Below, piece after piece: positions 1 to 8,449 of a stretch of DNA of 48,883 nucleotides. The stretch spans positions 1 through 48,883 of the forward strand of contig NZ_WTPX01000020.1 in assembly GCF_013036045.1 (NCBI RefSeq), given 5' to 3'. Within the stretch, counting starts at the first letter, position 1. The number at the start of each line of letters is the position of its first letter. This DNA comes from Alienimonas chondri (GTDB taxonomy: Bacteria; Planctomycetota; Planctomycetia; Planctomycetales; Planctomycetaceae). The position numbers and the translations under genes were made by a program. Below the pieces are notes generated by a model, which was given only the letters and a program-made list of their open reading frames with translations, was not told the origin of the DNA and ran no database searches.

Positions 1-106
1 TGCCTAGAGTGGTCGTCAGACCTCCTCGCAGACCCCCGCCGCCCCCGGTCGTAACGGACCGGGGGCGGCGGGGGTCTGCGAGGAGGTCTGACGACCACTC
101 TAGGCA
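1..106. repeat. 106-base inverted repeat (50-bp perfect arms, 6-nt loop)
   Basis: Bases 1-50 are exactly complementary to bases 57-106, leaving only the loop GTAACG (51-56). The stem is very GC-rich towards the loop. It lies downstream of the minus-strand sulfatase, so in RNA it would be an enormous hairpin 3' of that gene, but any U-tract would lie beyond base 1 and cannot be seen. Perfect arms of this length are normally unstable in bacteria. The left end coincides with the first base of the window, so the arms could be longer, and a fold-back assembly artefact is possible. Confidence 0.9.
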
Positions 107-174
107 ATCGCGGTCGGCTTGTCCGGGGGAACCCTGATTCCGTCCAAGGGGAACGACTGCTGGTCACGTCGCGA

Positions 175-1878
175 TCAGCCGCCGGCCCGCTTCACGCCCC
201 CGTCTTTCTGGCGCTCGTAGCCCTGCCGGGTGGCGTACGGCGGGTTGTCGAAGGTGTCGCCTTCACCGGTCACCCGCGGGTCGCCGGTTTCTTCGAGGTG
301 CCGCATCAGCCGAGCGGACAGTCGCTCTTTCGCCTCCGCGTGCGCCGGGTCGTCGGCGAGGTTCGTCATCTGATGCGGGTCGGCCTTCACGTCGTAAAGC
401 TCTTCGCCGGGACGCTTGAGGAAGCCGAGGTCGAACGCCCGTTTCGTGACTTCGTCGTCGTCTCGGTGTTCGATCATCCAGCGCTTCGTCGGACTGGCGT
501 CGACGTCCGCGAAGGCGGCGCGGGTGTTGCCGCCGAGGGCGTTCGCGTTCGGCATCTCGCCCGGTTCGCCGTACCCGGGGGCGGTGCCCTGCGGCCAGCG
601 CTCCGGGTCGAAGTTGCGGATGTAGAGATAGTCGTCGGTGCGGATCGCCCGCTGGGGGTAGGGCAGATAGTCGGTGCGGGCCGCGGCGACGTGCCGTTCC
701 CGCCCGAAGTACGCGGCGTCCCGCTCCTCATCCACGCGACCGGCTTCGTCCGTAACGAGCACGGAGGCCAGGCTGCGGGCGGACATCCCGTCCGGCGGCT
801 CGACCCCGGCGATCTCCAAGAAGGTCGGGGCGAGGTCCGGCAGGATGACGAAGTCCGTGACGACGCGGCCGTTCCCGTCGGCGCCCGCGGAGACGCCCGG
901 CCCGGCGATGGCCAGCGGGACGGCGACGCCGAAGTCGTACAGGTTCGTTTTGCCTCGCGGAAAGCCGGGGGCGCCGTGGTCCCCGCTGACGGCGATGATC
1001 GTGCTGCTCAGTTCGCCGCGGTCGTCCAATTCCTGCAGCAGCACGCCGAGAGCGGCGTCGAAGGCCATCACCTCGCCGAGGTAATCCGCGAAGTCCTCCC
1101 GGATCTCCGGCACGTCCGGCAGGAAGGGCGGCAGCTTGCCTTTGAGGCTGTCCGGGTCGATGTCCCAGATTTTCTTGCCGCTGCCCTGAACCCAGGTGCG
1201 GTGCACGTTGGTCGGTCCGAACCAGTAATGCCAGGGCTTGCCGGACTCGTCGGCGTCCTTCAGGAACATGGTGAAGTTGTCACGGACTTCCTTGAGGAGC
1301 TTGCCGCCGGCGTCGGCGGGATCGTCCGCCTTGGAGACGACGCGGGAGAACCCGTTGAACTTCCCGCCGGCCTTTTCGTAGCCGGTGCGTTTCCCGCCGA
1401 AGGGGGCGTCGTTGGGCGTGCCGGGACTCCACACTTTGTACGTCTGACCGAGGTGATAGCCGTCCGCCTCAAGGGCTTCGGGGTAACTCGTGATCGAGCC
1501 GTCCCAGATCGCTCCGTTCAGAATCGCGCCCATCCCGGTCGTGTAGAACGGCCGGCCGGTCAGCAGGGAGCTGCGGCACGGCGTGCAACTGGGGGCGTTG
1601 ACGTAGGCGTGCGTGAACAGCACGCCGGCCTTCGCGATGCGATCGAAGTTCGGCGTTTCAAACCCCGCGGCCTTGCACAGATCGTTGCGGGCGTCGCCGT
1701 CGAGGGCGGCATAGGCGCTGGCGTACCGGCCCCAGTCGTCCGCGAAGGCGAACAGGATGTTGGGCCGCTCCGCGGACTCAGCGGCGGTCGTTGCAGCGGC
1801 GACTTTCTCGGCCCCGTCCGGCTGTGCAAACAGCGAACCGGGGGCGAGCAGCAGAACAGCGAAGGCGACGGTACGCAC
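175..1878 (-). CDS. Secreted sulfatase (sulfamidase-like, formylglycine type)
   Basis: A 567-residue exported sulfatase of the alkaline phosphatase-like fold, predicted to hydrolyse sulfate esters or N-sulfates of polysaccharides outside the cytoplasm. A signal peptide covers about residues 1-18. The metal-binding Asp pair is in FADDWG (about 47-48). The formylglycine signature C-T-P-C-R is at 98-102, fitting C-x-P-x-R, and a further metal site is in SGDHG. The start is GTG with a GGAG-type ribosome site about 9 bases upstream. The C-terminal third (PTKRW, ELYDV, GDPRVTG) matches the sulfatase at 29942, so the two are the same subfamily. The substrate cannot be told. It faces away from the neighbouring genes and appears monocistronic. 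Confidence 0.93.
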   Translation of the reverse strand: MRTVAFAVLLLAPGSLFAQPDGAEKVAAATTAAESAERPNILFAFADDWGRYASAYAALDGDARNDLCKAAGFETPNFDRIAKAGVLFTHAYVNAPSCTPCRSSLLTGRPFYTTGMGAILNGAIWDGSITSYPEALEADGYHLGQTYKVWSPGTPNDAPFGGKRTGYEKAGGKFNGFSRVVSKADDPADAGGKLLKEVRDNFTMFLKDADESGKPWHYWFGPTNVHRTWVQGSGKKIWDIDPDSLKGKLPPFLPDVPEIREDFADYLGEVMAFDAALGVLLQELDDRGELSSTIIAVSGDHGAPGFPRGKTNLYDFGVAVPLAIAGPGVSAGADGNGRVVTDFVILPDLAPTFLEIAGVEPPDGMSARSLASVLVTDEAGRVDEERDAAYFGRERHVAAARTDYLPYPQRAIRTDDYLYIRNFDPERWPQGTAPGYGEPGEMPNANALGGNTRAAFADVDASPTKRWMIEHRDDDEVTKRAFDLGFLKRPGEELYDVKADPHQMTNLADDPAHAEAKERLSARLMRHLEETGDPRVTGEGDTFDNPPYATRQGYERQKDGGVKRAGG

Positions 1879-1934
1879 GGCGAATCTCTCCGGGGACGAG
1901 GCGATCTGATTGTGCTGCCCCGCCCGCGACGCCG

Positions 1935-2279
1935 CTACCGAGCGTCGTTCAGGTCACTCCGCCGCCGCTTGTTTCCCCGCCGTCGGTCTTCCGCGAGCAG
2001 TGCTTGATATGCCGCCCGACGTTCTGCCTCCGTACGATCCGGGTCGAGGTGCGGGGGCGGGGGCAGGACCCACGCCGGTCGCGGGCGTCGCTTCAAAGTT
2101 GGGTGAGGACGGCCGGACTCCGGCGGGCTGGGGAGCCGCTGCGAGAGTTCCGGACGGAGTCGCCGAAACAACTCCATCAGCCGAGCCGTTGACCGAATCG
2201 GGTCCGCCACTGGCGGAAGTGCGGTCGCCTCGGCGTCGGAGCGAGGGCGCCGTAGCGGCTGGGAAGGGCGTTCGGTCAT
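1935..2279 (-). CDS. 114-residue Pro/Arg-rich protein coupled to a nucleotidyltransferase
   Basis: A small basic protein of unknown function. Its ATG overlaps the TGA of the upstream nucleotidyltransferase (ATGA), which strongly suggests translational coupling and is the main reason to call it a gene. The sequence is rich in Arg and Pro (for example [21 protein letters not shown]), with a possible helical segment around 85-105 ([17 protein letters not shown]). No enzyme motif, signal peptide or membrane segment is visible. Other frames across this GC-rich stretch are also open, so coding status is not certain. It could be a partner or regulator of the nucleotidyltransferase; that is inference only. 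Confidence 0.5.
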   Translation of the reverse strand: MTERPSQPLRRPRSDAEATALPPVADPIRSTARLMELFRRLRPELSQRLPSPPESGRPHPTLKRRPRPAWVLPPPPHLDPDRTEAERRAAYQALLAEDRRRGNKRRRSDLNDAR

Positions 2280-2803
2280 GCATCCGTCCCGTCGCGTGAC
2301 GAGGATGAATAAGGCTCCGCGTCCGCCGTCGCTTCCAGCGCGGCGATGTCGGCGAGATCCTGAGGCCGACCGGCCGCTCGCTTCATGGCGATCAGGTCGT
2401 CGCGGGCGATCAGGCGGACGACGCCCGCTTCCTCCTGCCGTCGCCCGGCGTTCGAGACGATGGCCCGGTAGTCGTCGGAGTCTCTGAACATGAGATCAAT
2501 GATGAGATAATCACGCCCCAACGTTTTCATGAACCGGCGGAGCGTCACGCCGCTTTGCGAGAACGTCCAGGGCTGGGCGCTCTCGAAGTATCCGACGGAC
2601 TCGATCACTTCGGCGGCGGCCTCGACGGATTCCGGCAAGGTCAGCAAGTCGATGTCTTCGGTCGCCCGGGGTCGGGCCAGCAACGACACCGCCAGTCCGC
2701 CGACGACGCAGTAAGGTACGCTCGCCGCCTCCAGCGCGTGAACGACCGCGAAGAACTCGTTGTAGATGTCGAGGGGAGGGGAATCTCCGTTCGGTAATGT
2801 CAC
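2276..2803 (-). CDS. Small nucleotidyltransferase (pol-beta/AbiEii-like fold)
   Basis: A 175-residue protein with the minimal nucleotidyltransferase core: VVGGLAVS (G35, G36, S40), then the catalytic DID (D50, D52) and a third acidic position in LIIDLMF (D103). Families with this pattern transfer NMPs to protein, RNA or small-molecule targets and include the toxins of several toxin-antitoxin systems. The open frame continues far upstream, but that part is antisense to the lutA-like gene. The GTG at 2803, preceded by CGGAG, is the sensible start. It is divergent from the lut operon and overlaps the next gene by four bases. The C-terminus (LIARDDLIAMKRAAGRPQDLADI) is typical of the AbiEii/DUF6036-like branch. 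The target is unknown. Confidence 0.85.
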   Translation of the reverse strand: MTLPNGDSPPLDIYNEFFAVVHALEAASVPYCVVGGLAVSLLARPRATEDIDLLTLPESVEAAAEVIESVGYFESAQPWTFSQSGVTLRRFMKTLGRDYLIIDLMFRDSDDYRAIVSNAGRRQEEAGVVRLIARDDLIAMKRAAGRPQDLADIAALEATADAEPYSSSSRDGTDA

Positions 2804-2965
2804 GGGGAATGCTCCGGGAGGGGGCCGGCACGGATCAGTCGACGGCCAGCCTATCTTGACCGCGGGAAGCCGCGTCGACTCGGCGGACTGCAACTGCGGG
2901 GCGGCGATCGTATGATCTCGAGTCGATCCGAGTATCCTTCCTTCCTCTTGCGAGACCGGCCCCCC

Positions 2966-3727
2966 GTGCGCGTCGGCCTGTTCATTCCCTGCTATGTCGA
3001 TCAATTCTACCCCCGCGTGGGCGCCGCGGCGGTGCGCGTGCTGCGGCGCTTCGGCGGGCCGGACCTGACCTTGGAGTACCCTGAGGGTCAGGTCTGCTGC
3101 GGTCAGCCGATGGCCAACGCCGGTCTGCCCCACGAATCGAAACCGCTCGCGGAGACCAATCTGCGAACCTTCGCGGAGTTCGACGCCGTGGTCTGTCCCA
3201 GCGGCTCGTGCACCTCGATGGTGCGGAATCACTACGGGCCGTTCCTCGAAGGTCAGCCCGGGTTCGAGGAACTCAAGGCGAAGACGTATGAGTTCTGCGA
3301 GTTCCTCACGGACGTGCTGAAGGTCGGCAGCCCGAGCGGCCGGTTTCCCCACAAAGTCGGCCTGCACCCCGGCTGTCACGGTTTGCGGGAACTGCGGCTG
3401 GGCAGCGGCAGCGAACGAAACGTCGAACCCTTCGACAAGGTGAAGTCCCTGCTGACTGGATTGGAGGGCCTCACGTTCAGCGAACCGGCTCGCCCCGACG
3501 AGTGCTGCGGGTTCGGCGGCACCTTCGCGGTCAACGAAGAGGCGGTCAGCGTGATGATGGGGCAGGACAAGATCGCCGACCACAAACAGGCCGGCACGGA
3601 AGCGCTGGTCAGCCCGGACATGAGTTGCCTGATGCACCTGGAGGGGGTCCTCCGCCGCGGCGGCGACAAACAGACCCGCGTGCTGCACGTCGCCGAAGTG
3701 CTGGAGGAAGCGACGCGGGAGACGTGA
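2966..3727 (+). CDS. lutA: L-lactate oxidation Fe-S protein LutA-like (CCG domains)
   Basis: The Fe-S/CCG-domain subunit of the LutABC lactate dehydrogenase system, which oxidises L-lactate to pyruvate at the membrane. Two cysteine-rich CCG modules are visible: IPCYVD followed by VCCGQPM, and HPGCHG followed by ECCGFGGTFAVNE. The preferred start is GTG at 2966, giving MRVGLFIPCYVD, which matches the usual family start and gives 253 residues. An in-frame ATG at 2912 would add 18 residues. It is first in an operon with lutB (58-base gap) and lutC. The divergent region 2804-2965 should hold the promoter; no clear regulator site was seen. Confidence 0.92.
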   Translation: MRVGLFIPCYVDQFYPRVGAAAVRVLRRFGGPDLTLEYPEGQVCCGQPMANAGLPHESKPLAETNLRTFAEFDAVVCPSGSCTSMVRNHYGPFLEGQPGFEELKAKTYEFCEFLTDVLKVGSPSGRFPHKVGLHPGCHGLRELRLGSGSERNVEPFDKVKSLLTGLEGLTFSEPARPDECCGFGGTFAVNEEAVSVMMGQDKIADHKQAGTEALVSPDMSCLMHLEGVLRRGGDKQTRVLHVAEVLEEATRET

Positions 3728-3785
3728 CGATCTCCTGTTTCGCACGGTTCTAGAGTTCACTGATTCGCCTTCGCCGCCCGCCCTG

Positions 3786-5249
3786 ATGAAAACCGCCGAG
3801 CACCCCGATCGCGCCCGCGCCTTCGTCGCCGACGACGCCCGCGCCCACTGGCACGACGAATCCCTGTGGTTCGTCCGCACCAAGCGCGACAAACAGGCGC
3901 ACTCCGTCCCCGAGTGGGAACGCCTGCGGGAGCTGGGTAGTCAGATCAAACGGCACGCGATCTCCCGCTGGCCGGACTATCTGGAGGAGTTCGAGAAGAA
4001 CGCGACCGCTCTCGGGGCGAAGGTCCATTGGGCCGCGAATGCGGAGGAGCACAACCGCATCGTCCTCGGCATTCTTCAGGAGGCCGGCGTCGAAAAGGTG
4101 ACGAAATCGAAATCGATGCTGACGGAGGAGGTGCACCTCAACCCGCATCTGATTCGGAACGGCATCGAAGTCACCGATACCGACCTCGGCGAGCGAATCG
4201 TCCAGCTGCGGGAGGAAACGCCCAGTCACATCGTGCTGCCGGCGATTCACCTGAAGCGGGAAGACGTCTCGGAGACGTTCAATCAACACCTCGGCACCGA
4301 GGCCGGCAACGCCGATCCGGCGTACCTCACGGAAGCCGCCCGCCAGCACCTGCGGGAAAAATTTTTAGGGGCCGAGGCGAGCATCACCGGGGTGAACTTT
4401 CTCGTCGCGGAGACCGGCGGCTTCGTCGTCTGCACGAACGAGGGCAACGCGGACCTCGGCACGAGCCTGCCCCGCTTGCACATCGCCTGCACGGGAATCG
4501 AGAAGCTGGTCCCCCGGGCGGCGGATCTCGCGGTGTATCTGCGTCTGCTGGGACGCAGCGCCACCGGTCAACCGATTACCACCTATACGAGTCACTTTCA
4601 CGGCCCGCGGCCGGGCGGGGAACTGCATATCGTGCTGGTCGACAACGGCCGCAGCGATCTCGCGGACGACCCGCAGTTCCGGGACATTCTCAACTGCATC
4701 CGCTGCGGGGCGTGTATTAATACGTGTCCCGTCTACCGGCGCAGCGGCGGGCACAGTTACGCCGCCACCGTGCCCGGCCCGGTCGGCAGCGTGTTGAACC
4801 CGTTGCACGCCCTGACCCCGATGATCGCGGGAGAGGACGCCCGCGAGGGCGAACGCGGCGACGCCCACGGCTCGCTGCCCTTCGCGTGCAGCCTGTGCGG
4901 CAGCTGCACGGACGTCTGCCCGGTCAAGATTCCGTTGCACCATCAACTGCTGGCGTTGCGGAAGACGGTCGGCGACCGCGGATTGCTGCCGTGGGGAAAA
5001 CGAATTCAGATGAAGGCCGCCAGCACGCTGCTCAATTCGCCCAAGCTGTTCGGCGCCGTGGGCAAAATCGCCCGCAAAGCTCTCCCCGTGCTGCCGAAGA
5101 TGGCGGTTTATAATCGCCTCAACGCTTGGGGCAACGGCCGCGATCTTCCCCCGGCGCCGCCCAAAAGCTTTAAGCAGATGTGGCGTGACGAATTGAAGGC
5201 GGAATCGGCGCAGCCTTCGTCAAACGGGGCGGGCGACGCTCCACGCTGA
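3786..5249 (+). CDS. lutB: L-lactate oxidation ferredoxin-like subunit LutB
   Basis: A 487-residue LutB-type protein: an N-terminal LUD/DUF162 domain (about 60-290) followed by two 4Fe-4S ferredoxin motifs. The first cluster site is C304, C307, C310, C314 (CIRCGACINTCPVY); the second is C368, C371, C374, C378 (CSLCGSCTDVCPVK). It carries electrons from lactate oxidation towards the respiratory chain. The C-terminal tail beyond 400 is helical and ends in PPKSFKQMWR, as in other LutB proteins. Length and domain order are normal. It sits between lutA and lutC on the same strand, so co-transcription is expected. Confidence 0.95.
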   Translation: MKTAEHPDRARAFVADDARAHWHDESLWFVRTKRDKQAHSVPEWERLRELGSQIKRHAISRWPDYLEEFEKNATALGAKVHWAANAEEHNRIVLGILQEAGVEKVTKSKSMLTEEVHLNPHLIRNGIEVTDTDLGERIVQLREETPSHIVLPAIHLKREDVSETFNQHLGTEAGNADPAYLTEAARQHLREKFLGAEASITGVNFLVAETGGFVVCTNEGNADLGTSLPRLHIACTGIEKLVPRAADLAVYLRLLGRSATGQPITTYTSHFHGPRPGGELHIVLVDNGRSDLADDPQFRDILNCIRCGACINTCPVYRRSGGHSYAATVPGPVGSVLNPLHALTPMIAGEDAREGERGDAHGSLPFACSLCGSCTDVCPVKIPLHHQLLALRKTVGDRGLLPWGKRIQMKAASTLLNSPKLFGAVGKIARKALPVLPKMAVYNRLNAWGNGRDLPPAPPKSFKQMWRDELKAESAQPSSNGAGDAPR

Positions 5250-5301
5250 CGGCGCTTCGCGGGCCCGTCGCTTCGTTTTCCTCGCAAACGTTTTACGCTC
5301 C

Positions 5302-5955
5302 ATGAACTCCCCCGCCGCTGAGCCGTCCGTGTCCGCCACGCGAACCGCCCTCTTTAAAAAGCTCCGCGGGCGACTGCTCGAAGCGGTCGAACTGCCGGAC
5401 CTCAACGCCGAGCAATGGATTCGCTATGACGACCCGCTGGCCCAGTTCGAAGAGGTTTTGGGGGCCGTCGGCGGAACGCCGGTGCGGGTCGCGGATCTCG
5501 CCGCGGCGAATGCTCATCTGAAGCAGTTGCCGGTGTGGGCCGAGGCAAAGCAAACCGTGTCGCTGGTCGACGGCTTGGGCGAGACGACCGAGGGGCTGAG
5601 CGCCGTGCCGGACGTCCACGAACTGGCCGGCGTGGACGTGGCGGTGTTTGACGGGCTGTTCGGCGTCGCGGAGAACGGGGCGGTCTGGCTCGACTTCTCC
5701 CACTCCGATCACCGCGGCCTGTGCGTGATCGCCCAGCATCTCGTGCTGGCCGTTCCGGCAAGCGAGATCGAGCATACGATGCACGAAGCCTACGCCCGCC
5801 TCGCGGACGCCGACGGTTCTCATCGCCAGAAGTTCGGTCGCGGCGGCTTCGGAATGTTCGTCTCCGGTCCCAGTAAAACGGCGGATATCGAACAGTCCCT
5901 CGTGATCGGCGCTCACGGAGCTCGGTCGCTGACCTGCTACCTGTTGGACGGGTGA
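5302..5955 (+). CDS. lutC: Lactate utilisation protein LutC (LUD domain)
   Basis: A 217-residue LUD (DUF162) domain protein, the third component of the LutABC system. The family hallmarks are the central GLFGVAENGAVWLDFS, the segment CVIAQHLVLAVPASEI, and the C-terminal SGPSKTADIEQSLVIGAHGARS. It lacks the ferredoxin domain of LutB, as expected. The ATG at 5302 lies 52 bases after lutB. The adjacent potassium channel is convergent. No lactate permease or LldR/LutR-type regulator lies next to the operon in this window. Confidence 0.93.
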   Translation: MNSPAAEPSVSATRTALFKKLRGRLLEAVELPDLNAEQWIRYDDPLAQFEEVLGAVGGTPVRVADLAAANAHLKQLPVWAEAKQTVSLVDGLGETTEGLSAVPDVHELAGVDVAVFDGLFGVAENGAVWLDFSHSDHRGLCVIAQHLVLAVPASEIEHTMHEAYARLADADGSHRQKFGRGGFGMFVSGPSKTADIEQSLVIGAHGARSLTCYLLDG

Positions 5956-5986
5956 ACGCGCTCGCCAATTCCTGCGAGCCAGATGA

Positions 5987-6580
5987 TCAGCGGTCCTCGC
6001 CGTCCGGTTGGTCGATCAAGCCGTCGCCGAGGCTGCTGTCGGATTCGTCGACCGTGGTCTTCGCCCACTTCTGCACGAAGTCGGCCACCGTGGACGCCAG
6101 GATGCCCAGCACGAGATAGCCGACGAACGTTTCCAGGCAGGCCATAAACCGCATCACCCCCCGCGGCTGTAAGTCTCCGTAGCCCAACGTGGTAAACGTC
6201 ACGACGGAGTAATACAGCGCTCCCCCGAACGTCGTGACCTTCCCCTCCGGCGAGACGGTCGTGTCCGCGATGAAGCTGCTGATGTCCGTCGCCTCGCTCG
6301 TTCCATAGGTCTTATAGATCACCGCGAACGCGCAGAGCAGCAGGGCGAGGTTCGCCGCCGCCATCGCCGCCTCCGCCCAGAAGCGTCCCAGGCCGGCGTA
6401 GAGGTTTCGCAGTCGGGAGAGCAGCAGGTAGAGAAACGTCCCGCTGAACAGCACGCCGAGGCCGCAGGTGACGACATCTCGCGGCATCCCCGCGGGGATC
6501 ACGGAGATCAGCCCCATCCAGACGCCTCCGAACAGCAGGAAACTGGCGAACAGGCCGAACGCGGAGGCGAACTTATACAT
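5987..6580 (-). CDS. Potassium channel-like membrane protein (TTLGYGD filter)
   Basis: A 197-residue integral membrane protein with a K+ selectivity filter, TTLGYGD, in a pore loop preceded by GGALYYSVVTF. About four membrane segments are visible: two N-terminal helices (about 5-33 and 36-56), an outer helix (about 75-95) and the inner helix after the filter. This suggests an ion_trans_2-type channel with extra N-terminal helices. No RCK/TrkA regulatory domain follows; the C-terminus is a short acidic tail. I chose ATG at 6580 (MYKFASAF), because the longer frame to a GTG at 6706 adds an Arg/Pro-rich stretch without domain sense. No strong Shine-Dalgarno is seen at either start. Confidence 0.85.
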   Translation of the reverse strand: MYKFASAFGLFASFLLFGGVWMGLISVIPAGMPRDVVTCGLGVLFSGTFLYLLLSRLRNLYAGLGRFWAEAAMAAANLALLLCAFAVIYKTYGTSEATDISSFIADTTVSPEGKVTTFGGALYYSVVTFTTLGYGDLQPRGVMRFMACLETFVGYLVLGILASTVADFVQKWAKTTVDESDSSLGDGLIDQPDGEDR

Positions 6581-6856
6581 GACTGCGAAGCGGGAGGGAG
6601 ATCGTCGAATGCGGGACGCGGGAGCGCACCACGTTGATCGTCGGTGCGGCTGAACGACACCGGGACGGCCCCCGGAGCGCTCGGGGGAGAACGCCCGGCG
6701 CCGCACTTGGAAAGATCAAGGAATTACGATGTCGGCGGTCGTCGGAATGAGCGGGCGATTCGCTGACAAGCCGTGCCGTTTGGGCTAGGATTGAGGGTTC
6801 CTCGCGGTCCGCCTCCGTCGGGGAGCGCCGCCCCCTTTGCCCCGAAGCCCCGTCCG

Positions 6857-8374
6857 ATGCGCCTCCTCCTGATCAGTAGCGAGGCCGTTCCGTACAGCAA
6901 GACCGGCGGGCTGGCGGACGTCTCGACGGCGCTGGCCAAAGCGCTGGCCTCCGCGGGGCACGACGTCTCCCTGATCCTGCCGCATCACGTCGAGGTGCAG
7001 GAGAAGAACAAACGCCCGCCGCTCAGCTTGGACGGCCCTGCGTTTCCCGTCCGCATGGGCGATCGCACGGTGCAGGCCCGCAGCGGATGGGACGTGCTGA
7101 AAGCGCCCGGTCCCGCGGGCGAACCCCGTGAGGTGCGGGTCTTGTTCGTCGATCAGGCCGATTACTTCGACCGGCCCGGCCTCTACGGCGACCCCGTCGG
7201 CGACTACGAGGACAACGCGGAACGATTTATCTTCTTCAGCCGGGCGGCTCTCGAACTGGCCCGCCTGCTCGCGTTGCGGCCGCACTGCATCCACGCCAAC
7301 GATTGGCAGACGGGCCTCGTCCCGGCGATGTTGGAGGACGACTACCGCGGCACGCCCGGCTTTGAATCGACCGGCAGCGTCTTCACCATTCATAACCTCG
7401 CCTTTCAGGGCAGCTTCCCGCATTGGGATATGCGTCGGACGGGGTTGGATTGGGACCGGTTCCACTACACGCAGTTGGAACATCACGGCCGGCTCAATTT
7501 ATTGAAGGCGGGCATCGCGGCGGCGGATAAGGTCACCACTGTCTCGCCGACGTACGCGAACGAGATCCGCACCGAAGCGCTGGGTTACGGACTCGAAGGC
7601 GCCCTCATCGCCCGCGGCAGCGACCTCTCCGGCGTGCTGAACGGCGTGGACCCCGCCGAGTGGAGTCCTGAAAACGACCCCTATCTCGCCGCGAACTACA
7701 CCGCGGAGAACGTCGCGGAAGGGAAGGCCGCCTGCAAAGCGGCGCTGCGTCAGGAATTAAAACTGAAGACGCCCGCCGCCGGCGAGCCGGACCCGCCGCT
7801 GTTCGGGATGATCTCCCGGATGACCGATCAAAAAGGCTTCGATCTGATCGCCGGCTGCGCCGAGGAGCTGATCGCGACCGGCGCCCAGTTCGCGTTCCTC
7901 GGCACCGGCGACCCGCGCTACGAAGGGTTCGTCCGGCACCTGTCGAACGAGTACAGCGGACAGGTGGCCGGCGTGGTCGGGTTCGACAACGGCCTGGCGC
8001 ATCGGATCGAAGCGGGCTGCGACGCCTATCTGATGCCCAGCCTGTACGAACCTTGCGGGCTGAACCAGATGTATTCGCTCGCCTACGGCACGGTCCCGGT
8101 CGTTCATGCGGTCGGCGGCCTGGCCGACACCGTCGTCGATGCGACGCCCGACAACCTCGCGAACGGTTCGGCGAACGGCTTCGTCTTCACGCAACCGACG
8201 CCGCCCGACCTGTGGGAAGCGGTCAGCCGGGCGGCGGAGTGTTATCGCGACGCCCCCGCCGACTGGGCGAAACTCGTTCAGAACGGCATGGCGGCCGACC
8301 ATAGCTGGGACGCCTCCGCCGCCGAATACCTTCAGCTTTATCAGGCCGCAGCCGCCCGCCACGACGGCGCCTGA
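6857..8374 (+). CDS. glgA: Glycogen synthase (ADP-glucose type, GT5)
   Basis: A 505-residue bacterial glycogen/starch synthase that transfers glucose from ADP-glucose to growing alpha-1,4-glucan in the cytoplasm. The ADP-glucose-binding K-T-G-G-L is at residues 15-19 (SSEAVPYSKTGGLADV). The GT-B C-terminal half carries SRMTDQKGFDL and the catalytic-loop motif SLYEPCGLNQMYSL. The ATG at 6857 gives the canonical start MRLLLISSEAVPYSKTGGL; an upstream in-frame ATG at 6773 would add a proline-rich leader and is not preferred. It is followed by a GH57 enzyme and a GalT-family enzyme, together an alpha-glucan cluster. The 276 bases to the divergent channel gene must hold both promoters. Confidence 0.95.
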   Translation: MRLLLISSEAVPYSKTGGLADVSTALAKALASAGHDVSLILPHHVEVQEKNKRPPLSLDGPAFPVRMGDRTVQARSGWDVLKAPGPAGEPREVRVLFVDQADYFDRPGLYGDPVGDYEDNAERFIFFSRAALELARLLALRPHCIHANDWQTGLVPAMLEDDYRGTPGFESTGSVFTIHNLAFQGSFPHWDMRRTGLDWDRFHYTQLEHHGRLNLLKAGIAAADKVTTVSPTYANEIRTEALGYGLEGALIARGSDLSGVLNGVDPAEWSPENDPYLAANYTAENVAEGKAACKAALRQELKLKTPAAGEPDPPLFGMISRMTDQKGFDLIAGCAEELIATGAQFAFLGTGDPRYEGFVRHLSNEYSGQVAGVVGFDNGLAHRIEAGCDAYLMPSLYEPCGLNQMYSLAYGTVPVVHAVGGLADTVVDATPDNLANGSANGFVFTQPTPPDLWEAVSRAAECYRDAPADWAKLVQNGMAADHSWDASAAEYLQLYQAAAARHDGA

Positions 8375-8387
8375 TCGATTTCATGCC

Positions 8388-8411
8388 GCGAACGCCCCGC
8401 GGGGCGTTCGC
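8388..8411. terminator. Perfect 24-base palindrome between glgA and GH57
   Basis: Bases 8388-8399 are the exact reverse complement of 8400-8411. The stem is strong but not followed by a T-run (next bases CGTTCCCATC), so it is either a weak or Rho-assisted terminator, or an RNA processing/stability hairpin within the operon. Confidence 0.35.
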
Positions 8412-8449
8412 CGTTCCCATCTCCCATCGCTCTTCGACCCTCGCTCACG

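Noticed and set aside
298-2007. 569-codon plus-strand open frame antisense to sulfatase 1
   Set aside because: It mirrors the sulfatase on the other strand in GC-rich DNA and has no domain, signal or plausible start context.
2804-3892. Upstream extension of the nucleotidyltransferase frame
   Set aside because: Antisense to lutA and the start of lutB; the GTG at 2803 with a Shine-Dalgarno is adequate.
6581-6706. N-terminal extension of the potassium channel to GTG 6706
   Set aside because: Arg/Pro-rich and unlike a channel N-terminus; the internal ATG gives a natural first membrane helix.
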